From the NCBI GenBank assembly GCA_035267205.1, contig DATFLZ010000062.1, positions 1 through 9,407 on the forward strand: a stretch of DNA of 9,407 bases, read 5' to 3'. The translations under genes and the position numbers were made by a program. How positions within the stretch are numbered: position 1 is the stretch's first letter; each line of letters begins with the position of its first letter. The notes under the pieces were generated by a model, which saw only the letters and a program-made list of their open reading frames with translations, had not been told where the DNA came from and did no database searches. Source of the stretch: CAXMST01 sp035267205. Lineage in GTDB: Bacteria; Actinomycetota; Thermoleophilia; Solirubrobacterales; 70-9. Of this stretch, positions 5,613 to 9,407 are shown one piece after another.

Positions 5613-6999
5613 CGCGACCAATGGCGGACCCGGTTCCGTCCAGGAGAGCATCTTCAAGGCCTACGACGTCCGGGGTCTCTACAGCGAGCAGATGGACGCG
5701 ACGACCAACCACCTGCTGGGCCGCGCCTTCGCGCGCGTGCTCGCCGACCTGCGGGGAAAGCGGCCCGCCGAGCTGACCGTCGGCGTCGGGCGCGACATGC
5801 GGCTGCAGGCGCCCGAGATGGCCGGCGCGGTCCGAGACGGGCTCATCGCCGAGGGCGTCGCGGTCGTCGACGTCGGCATGGTCGGCACGGAGATGCTCTA
5901 CCTCACCGTCGGCGCCCACGAGCTCGACGGCGGCGCGATGGTCACCGCCTCCCACAACCCGAAGGCCTACACGGGGGTCAAGCTGGTCCGCGAGGGCGCG
6001 CTGGCGCTCTCCGGCGACACCGGGATCACCGCGATCCGCGACCTGATCCTCGCCGGGCTGGGCGAGGCTCCGGGCGGCGGCGGCGTCAGCGAGCTCGACA
6101 TCTTTCCTGAGTTCCGGGCACGGGCCATGGGCTTCGTCGACGCCTCGGCGATCAAGCCGATGAAGGTCGTGGTGGACGGCGGGAACGGGATGGCGGGTCA
6201 GATGGTCGGGCCGCTGCTCGACGACCTGCCGATCGAGCTGATCTCCACCTACTGGGAGCCCGACGGGAACTTCCCCGACCACGAGCCGAACCCGCTGCTG
6301 CCCGAGAATCGCGAGTTCATCATCAACCGGGTCAAGGAGGAGGGCGCGGACCTGGGAATCGCCTGGGACGGCGATGCCGACCGCTGCTTCTTTATCGACG
6401 ACCGCGGCGAGTTCGTCGACGGCGACTTCCTCACCGCGCTGCTCGCGAAGCTGGTCCTCAGCAAGGAGCCGGGTGCCGACATCCTCTACGACGTGCGCGC
6501 CTCGCGGGCCGTGCCGGACACCGTCTCCGAGCACGGGGGCACCCCGCACATGGGCCGGGTCGGGCACGCGTTCATGAAGCGGCTGATGCGCGAGCGGGGC
6601 GGTGCCTTCGCGGGCGAGGTCTCGGGCCACTACTACTTTCGCGAGTTCTACAACGCCGACACCGGCACGATCCCCGCGCTGCTGGTCCTGGAGCTGCTCT
6701 CCAGGGAGGGGCGCAAGCTCTCGGAGCTGGTCGGGGACCTGCGGTCGAAGTACTTCATCAGCGGCGAGATCAACTCGGAGGTGGCCGACCAGGACGGAAA
6801 GATGGCCGAGATCGCGGCGGCTCATCCCGACGCCGAGATCTCCTGGCTCGACGGCGTCTCGGTCGACTATGAGGACTGGCATTTCAATGTCCGGCCCTCC
6901 AACACCGAGCCGCTGCTCCGCCTCAATCTCGAGTCGCTCGTCTCGCGCGAGGACATGGAGGCCAAGCGCGATGAGATGCTCGGCTTCATCCGCTCCTAG
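5605..6999 (+). CDS. Phosphomannomutase/phosphoglucomutase
   Basis: A 464-residue alpha-D-phosphohexomutase of normal length with all four active-site signatures. The phosphoserine loop is TASHNPKAYTG with Ser116. The magnesium loop is WDGDADR with Asp255, Asp257 and Asp259. The sugar-binding loop is GEVSGHYYF with Glu338, Ser340 and His342. The C-terminal phosphate-binding loop is RPSNTEPLLRL (430-440). It interconverts hexose 6-phosphate and hexose 1-phosphate in the cytoplasm. The GEVSGH loop fits the bifunctional PMM/PGM (ManB/AlgC) group, which uses mannose and glucose, rather than phosphoglucosamine mutases. Mannose 1-phosphate feeds GDP-mannose for mannolipids and glycans. The start overlaps the HIT gene stop by 8 bases, and the next gene probably starts inside this one. 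No residue appears damaged. Mannose versus glucose preference cannot be read from the sequence. Confidence 0.94.
   Translation: MSDATNGGPGSVQESIFKAYDVRGLYSEQMDATTNHLLGRAFARVLADLRGKRPAELTVGVGRDMRLQAPEMAGAVRDGLIAEGVAVVDVGMVGTEMLYLTVGAHELDGGAMVTASHNPKAYTGVKLVREGALALSGDTGITAIRDLILAGLGEAPGGGGVSELDIFPEFRARAMGFVDASAIKPMKVVVDGGNGMAGQMVGPLLDDLPIELISTYWEPDGNFPDHEPNPLLPENREFIINRVKEEGADLGIAWDGDADRCFFIDDRGEFVDGDFLTALLAKLVLSKEPGADILYDVRASRAVPDTVSEHGGTPHMGRVGHAFMKRLMRERGGAFAGEVSGHYYFREFYNADTGTIPALLVLELLSREGRKLSELVGDLRSKYFISGEINSEVADQDGKMAEIAAAHPDAEISWLDGVSVDYEDWHFNVRPSNTEPLLRLNLESLVSREDMEAKRDEMLGFIRS
6957..6961 (+). promoter_or_regulatory. Candidate ribosome binding site of the MBL-fold gene
   Basis: GGAGG lies 9 bases before ATG 6971 and favours that start, which overlaps the mutase gene by 29 bases. 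Later in-frame starts (TTG 7010, ATG 7133) lack a comparable site. The motif could also arise by chance from the Met-Glu-Ala codons. Confidence 0.4.
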
Positions 7000-8080
7000 T
7001 GGCCTGAGCTTGGACCCGGCCCCGCAGAATCCGGCCCCAGGGCCGAGTGGCCACGGCCGCTCCGACGCCGGGGCGGACGGTGAGCTCGACCCGGAGCTCG
7101 CCTGGGAGCGAATCGGAGACGCAGACATCCGCATGCTGCGGATTCCGACCCCATTTGCGGTCGGCCGCGTCAACACGTACCTGATCGAGGACGATCCGCT
7201 GACCCTGATCGACAGCGGACCGAACTCCGGCAAGGCGCTCGACGAGCTGGAGCGGCAGCTCGGGGCCGTCGGCCGGCGGATCGAGGAGATCGAGCTGATC
7301 GTGGTCACGCACCAGCACATCGACCACATGGGTCTGGTCGACATCGTCGCCAAGCGCTCCGGCGCCGAGGTGGCGGCGATCGAGATGCTCGCCCCGTTCC
7401 TCGCCGAGTACTCCCGTGAGGCCGAGCTCGATGACGAGTTCGCAGCCGGGCTGATGCTGCTGCACGGGATCCCCGAGGACATGGTGATCGCGCTGAGGGC
7501 CGTGTCGCACAGCTTCCGGGCGTGGGGAAGCCGCGCGGACGTGACCCGCACGCTGCGCGACGGCGATACGCTGGAGCTCGCCGGCCGCAAGCTGGAGGTC
7601 CAGCTGCGCCCCGGACACAGCCCGACCGACACGCTGTTCTGGGACGAGGAGCGCAGGCTCCTGCTCGGCGGCGACCACCTGCTCGGGCGGATCTCCTCCA
7701 ATCCGCTGCTCGCCCGGCCGCTGGACGGAACCGAGCAGCGGCCGCGCGCGTTGCTCACATACCTGGAAAGCCTGCGCCGGACCCGCGAGCTCCCGGCCGA
7801 GATCGTTCTCCCTGGCCACGGGGACCCGGTCACCGGACACGCCGCGTTGATCGACTCACGGGTGGCGATGCACGAGCGGCGCGCGGCCAAGCTGCTCGAG
7901 CTGATCCGCTCCGAGCCGCTCAGCGCCTACCAGCTCGCCCACAGCCTCTGGGGAAACGTAGCGGTCACCCAGGCCTTCCTGACTCTCAGCGAGGTCGTCG
8001 GCCACATGGACCTCCTGGTCGAACGCGGCGAGGCGCGCGAGGTGCGGGACGGCGACATCGTTCGCTACTCCGCGGCCTGA
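6971..8080 (+). CDS. Metallo-beta-lactamase-fold hydrolase with C-terminal winged helix (LACTB2-like)
   Basis: A 369-residue protein from the chosen start. Residues ~1-50 are a low-complexity Pro/Gly/Ala/Asp-rich extension. The hydrolase domain begins near IRMLRIPTPFAVGRVNTYLIE. Metal ligands are visible: THQHIDH with His114, His116, Asp118 and His119; GHS with His216; GGDH with Asp235; and PGHGDP with His283, a complete two-metal site. A C-terminal region (~305-369, from LLELIRSEPLSAYQLAHSLWG to DGDIVRYSA) looks like the winged helix of LACTB2-type proteins. The family includes thioesterases, glyoxalase II-like enzymes and nucleases; the substrate is unknown. ATG 6971 has a GGAGG upstream but overlaps the mutase by 29 bases. 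TTG 7010 is the main alternative; ATG 7133 would cut the first strand. It is probably co-transcribed with the mutase. Confidence 0.88.
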   Translation: MRCSASSAPSGLSLDPAPQNPAPGPSGHGRSDAGADGELDPELAWERIGDADIRMLRIPTPFAVGRVNTYLIEDDPLTLIDSGPNSGKALDELERQLGAVGRRIEEIELIVVTHQHIDHMGLVDIVAKRSGAEVAAIEMLAPFLAEYSREAELDDEFAAGLMLLHGIPEDMVIALRAVSHSFRAWGSRADVTRTLRDGDTLELAGRKLEVQLRPGHSPTDTLFWDEERRLLLGGDHLLGRISSNPLLARPLDGTEQRPRALLTYLESLRRTRELPAEIVLPGHGDPVTGHAALIDSRVAMHERRAAKLLELIRSEPLSAYQLAHSLWGNVAVTQAFLTLSEVVGHMDLLVERGEAREVRDGDIVRYSAA

Positions 8081-8095
8081 GCGATTCGTCCACGT

Positions 8096-8128
8096 CTCGG
8101 GCCCGCGGGTAACCGCGGGAGCGCCGAG
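8096..8128 (+). terminator. Strong stem-loop between the hydrolase and lipid kinase genes
   Basis: CCCGCGG (8102-8108) and CCGCGGG (8113-8119) pair perfectly around GTAA, which in RNA is a GNRA-type tetraloop. CTCGG (8096-8100) and CCGAG (8124-8128) add an outer stem across a small internal loop. It begins 16 bases after the hydrolase stop codon. No T-tract follows, only GTTTAGG, so it could be a U-poor terminator of the kind reported in high-GC bacteria, an mRNA 3'-end stabiliser, or a protein-binding palindrome upstream of the lipid kinase -10 element. Confidence 0.5.
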
Positions 8129-8131
8129 GTT

Positions 8132-8137
8132 TAGGAT
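8132..8137 (+). promoter_or_regulatory. Candidate -10 element (TAGGAT) for the lipid kinase gene
   Basis: TAGGAT ends 6 bases before GTG 8144, the spacing that places the transcription start on the first base of the start codon. There is no Shine-Dalgarno sequence, so leaderless initiation is likely. The usual -35 position (8109-8114) falls inside the stem-loop and does not resemble TTGACA. It matches the hexamer upstream of the HIT gene. Confidence 0.5.
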
Positions 8138-8143
8138 CGAGCG

Positions 8144-9163
8144 GTGAGCGCAGCAGCCAGACCCGATGCCCCCGAGCGCCCGACCGCCGCCTCTGACGCG
8201 GACGATGCCCTGGGCGAGCGCCCGGCTAAGAAGCGGATGCTGATCATCGTCAACCCGTACGCGACGACGGTCTCGGACAGGCTCAAGAACCTCGTCGTCT
8301 ACGCGCTGCAGGGGCGGTACGAGGTGGAGGCGGTGACCACCGAGGCGCAGAATCACGCGACCGAGATCGGCCGGGAGGCGATCGACGGCAGCTACGACCT
8401 GGTCGTCGCCTTCGGCGGCGACGGCACCCTCAACGAGGTCGCCAACGGTCTCGCCGGCACCGACATCCCGGTCTCCGTGCTGCCCGGCGGCTCGACCAAC
8501 GTCGTCGCCCGCTCGCTCGGCATCCCCAACGATGTCGTCGACGCGACCGAGCACCTGCTCGCCGCGGCCGACCGCTTCGAGCCGATGAAGGTGGATCTGG
8601 GCATCGCCAACGGCCGTCACTTCGTCTTCGCGTGCGGCGCCGGCCTCGACGCGACCGCGGCCGAACGGGTCGACTCCAAGCCCCGCCTGAAGGCCCGCAT
8701 GGGGCCGTACTTCTACACCTACGCCGCCGTCCGCGGCTTTTACGCGCGCTATCTGCGGAACCCGGTCGAGATCCGCGCCGAGACCGCGGCCGGGAACGCG
8801 GAGGGCGTGACCGCCATCTGTCAGAACTCCGATCCCTTCACCTACTTCCGCAACACCGAGGTGCGGATCTGCGAGGACGTCGCCTTCGACTCCAGAACCC
8901 TCTCGCTCGGAATCCTGCGCCGGGCGCGGCAGCGGGACGTCCCCGGGATCGCGGCGCGCGTGCTGAAGCCGGCCTGGAGCGCAACCAGCCACCGCCAGAT
9001 CGACCACTTCGCCGGAATCACCGAGGCCCGCATCGAGTCGCTCTCTCGGGACGAGGACGGCGGCTGGCGGAAGTTCCCGGTCCAGGTCGACGGGGACTTC
9101 ATCGGGGAGCACGGCGAGCTCGACCTGAAGCTCGACCCCGGCGCGCTCACCGTGATCGCCTGA
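8144..9163 (+). CDS. Diacylglycerol kinase-family lipid kinase
   Basis: A 339-residue protein of the DAGK/YegS/sphingosine-kinase superfamily. After a disordered Ala/Pro/Asp-rich lead (1-30) comes MLIIVNPYAT (32-41). The nucleotide-binding motif follows, FGGDGTLNEVANGL with Gly91-Gly92-Asp93-Gly94-Thr95, then VLPGGSTNVVARSLG (112-126). The C-terminal lobe ends with FPVQVDGDFIG (311-321), where the DGD segment is family-typical. It should transfer the ATP gamma-phosphate to a lipid hydroxyl such as diacylglycerol at the membrane; no transmembrane helix is seen. A mycobacterial relative, Rv2252, phosphorylates diacylglycerol and has been linked to phosphatidylinositol mannosides, so the nearby mutase is suggestive (inference). 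GTG 8144 is supported by a TAGGAT at leaderless spacing; a start at Met32 would lose only the disordered lead. A second HIT gene follows after 21 bases. Confidence 0.92.
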   Translation: MSAAARPDAPERPTAASDADDALGERPAKKRMLIIVNPYATTVSDRLKNLVVYALQGRYEVEAVTTEAQNHATEIGREAIDGSYDLVVAFGGDGTLNEVANGLAGTDIPVSVLPGGSTNVVARSLGIPNDVVDATEHLLAAADRFEPMKVDLGIANGRHFVFACGAGLDATAAERVDSKPRLKARMGPYFYTYAAVRGFYARYLRNPVEIRAETAAGNAEGVTAICQNSDPFTYFRNTEVRICEDVAFDSRTLSLGILRRARQRDVPGIAARVLKPAWSATSHRQIDHFAGITEARIESLSRDEDGGWRKFPVQVDGDFIGEHGELDLKLDPGALTVIA

Positions 9164-9184
9164 GGCGCCCGCGCGACCCCGCCA

Positions 9185-9407
9185 ATGGACGCTGACGCTG
9201 ACTGCATCTTCTGCGCAATCGCCACCGGATCTGCCGACGCCGAGGTCGTCTACGCCGACGACGCCCACATCGCCTTCCTCGACTCGCGCCCGCTCTTTCA
9301 CGGCCACACGCTCCTGATCCCACGGGAGCATCACGAAACCCTCGCCGACCTTCCCGAGGAGGAGACGGGCGAGTTGTTCGTGCTCGCCCGCAGGCTCTCG
9401 GTAGTCG
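9185..9407 (+). CDS. HIT-family protein, N-terminal part (cut by window end)
   Basis: The frame is open from ATG 9185 to the window end, giving 74 residues. It begins MDADADCIFCAIATG, with the CIFC zinc motif at Cys7 and Cys10, then VVYADDAHIAFLDSRPLF (21-38), GHTLLIPREHHETLADLP (40-57) and an acidic helix. This is the standard first half of a short HINT-type protein, usually about 110-145 residues. The histidine triad itself would lie beyond the window. HINT proteins hydrolyse nucleoside phosphoramidates or acyl-adenylates. It starts 21 bases after the lipid kinase stop and lacks a clear ribosome binding site or TAnnnT hexamer, so it is probably expressed with the kinase gene. It differs from the longer HIT protein at 5118-5612, which has a different N-terminus. 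Confidence 0.85.
   Translation, partial: MDADADCIFCAIATGSADAEVVYADDAHIAFLDSRPLFHGHTLLIPREHHETLADLPEEETGELFVLARRLSVV

Noticed and set aside
5599..7890. A 763-codon minus-strand open frame spanning the mutase and hydrolase genes
   Set aside because: It is antisense to two genes with complete active-site motifs. The translation is Ser/Arg/Ala/Pro-rich with no domain pattern. Long antisense frames arise from codon bias in GC-rich DNA.
7856..9334. A 492-codon minus-strand open frame over the lipid kinase and second HIT gene
   Set aside because: It covers the real kinase and crosses gene boundaries. Its composition is Val/Gly/Asp/Arg-rich and low in complexity, with no family motif.
1..9407. CRISPR array, tRNA/rRNA, insertion sequence or phage signature
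   Set aside because: No regularly spaced direct repeats, tRNA-like cloverleaf, transposase motif or terminal inverted repeats were seen. The compositional character is uniform throughout, with no sign of recent transfer.

Overview
The window is a compact, very GC-rich stretch of bacterial chromosome. Its protein families suggest a high-GC actinobacterium: two MMPL-type RND transporters, an MMPL gene divergent from a MarR repressor, a histidine-triad protein beginning with an IWAPWR-like motif, and a lipid kinase with a GGSTN motif. Overall protein character would suit the Thermoleophilia/Solirubrobacterales, but that placement is inference without a database search. No rRNA, tRNA, CRISPR array, insertion sequence or phage gene is visible, and no stretch longer than about 100 bases lacks a gene.

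Left part (1-1651, + strand): the C-terminal 328 residues of an MMPL/RND transporter whose 5' end lies outside the window, followed 8-11 bases later by a MOSC-domain (YiiM-like) protein. Middle part on the minus strand (4498 down to 1626): a complete MMPL/RND transporter, a SnoaL-like small protein, and a 61-residue two-helix membrane protein whose 3' end overlaps that of the MOSC gene. The complete MMPL gene is divergent from a MarR-family regulator (4597-5070). The 98 bases between them hold a doubled inverted repeat that is probably the MarR operator, a perfect TGTGA-N6-TCACA palindrome of the CRP/GlxR type, and a symmetric -10 element. This is the most regulation-rich piece of the window.

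Right part (5118-9407, + strand): a HIT-family nucleotide hydrolase/phosphorylase, a phosphomannomutase/phosphoglucomutase overlapping it by 8 bases, a metallo-beta-lactamase-fold hydrolase with a C-terminal winged helix, a diacylglycerol-kinase-family lipid kinase, and the start of a second HIT protein. The first three form a tight, translationally coupled run. The lipid kinase has its own leaderless-looking promoter behind a strong stem-loop. Hexose-1-phosphate supply, lipid phosphorylation and dinucleotide clean-up could together serve envelope (mannolipid/phospholipid) synthesis, but this is inferred from context only.

A recurring theme is leaderless expression. Several genes without a Shine-Dalgarno sequence have a TAnnnT hexamer 5-9 bases before the start codon (MOSC, 61-residue protein, HIT, lipid kinase, possibly the complete MMPL), whereas MarR, SnoaL, the mutase and the hydrolase have recognisable ribosome binding sites. 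I do not see a clearly novel multi-gene system here; the best leads are regulatory.
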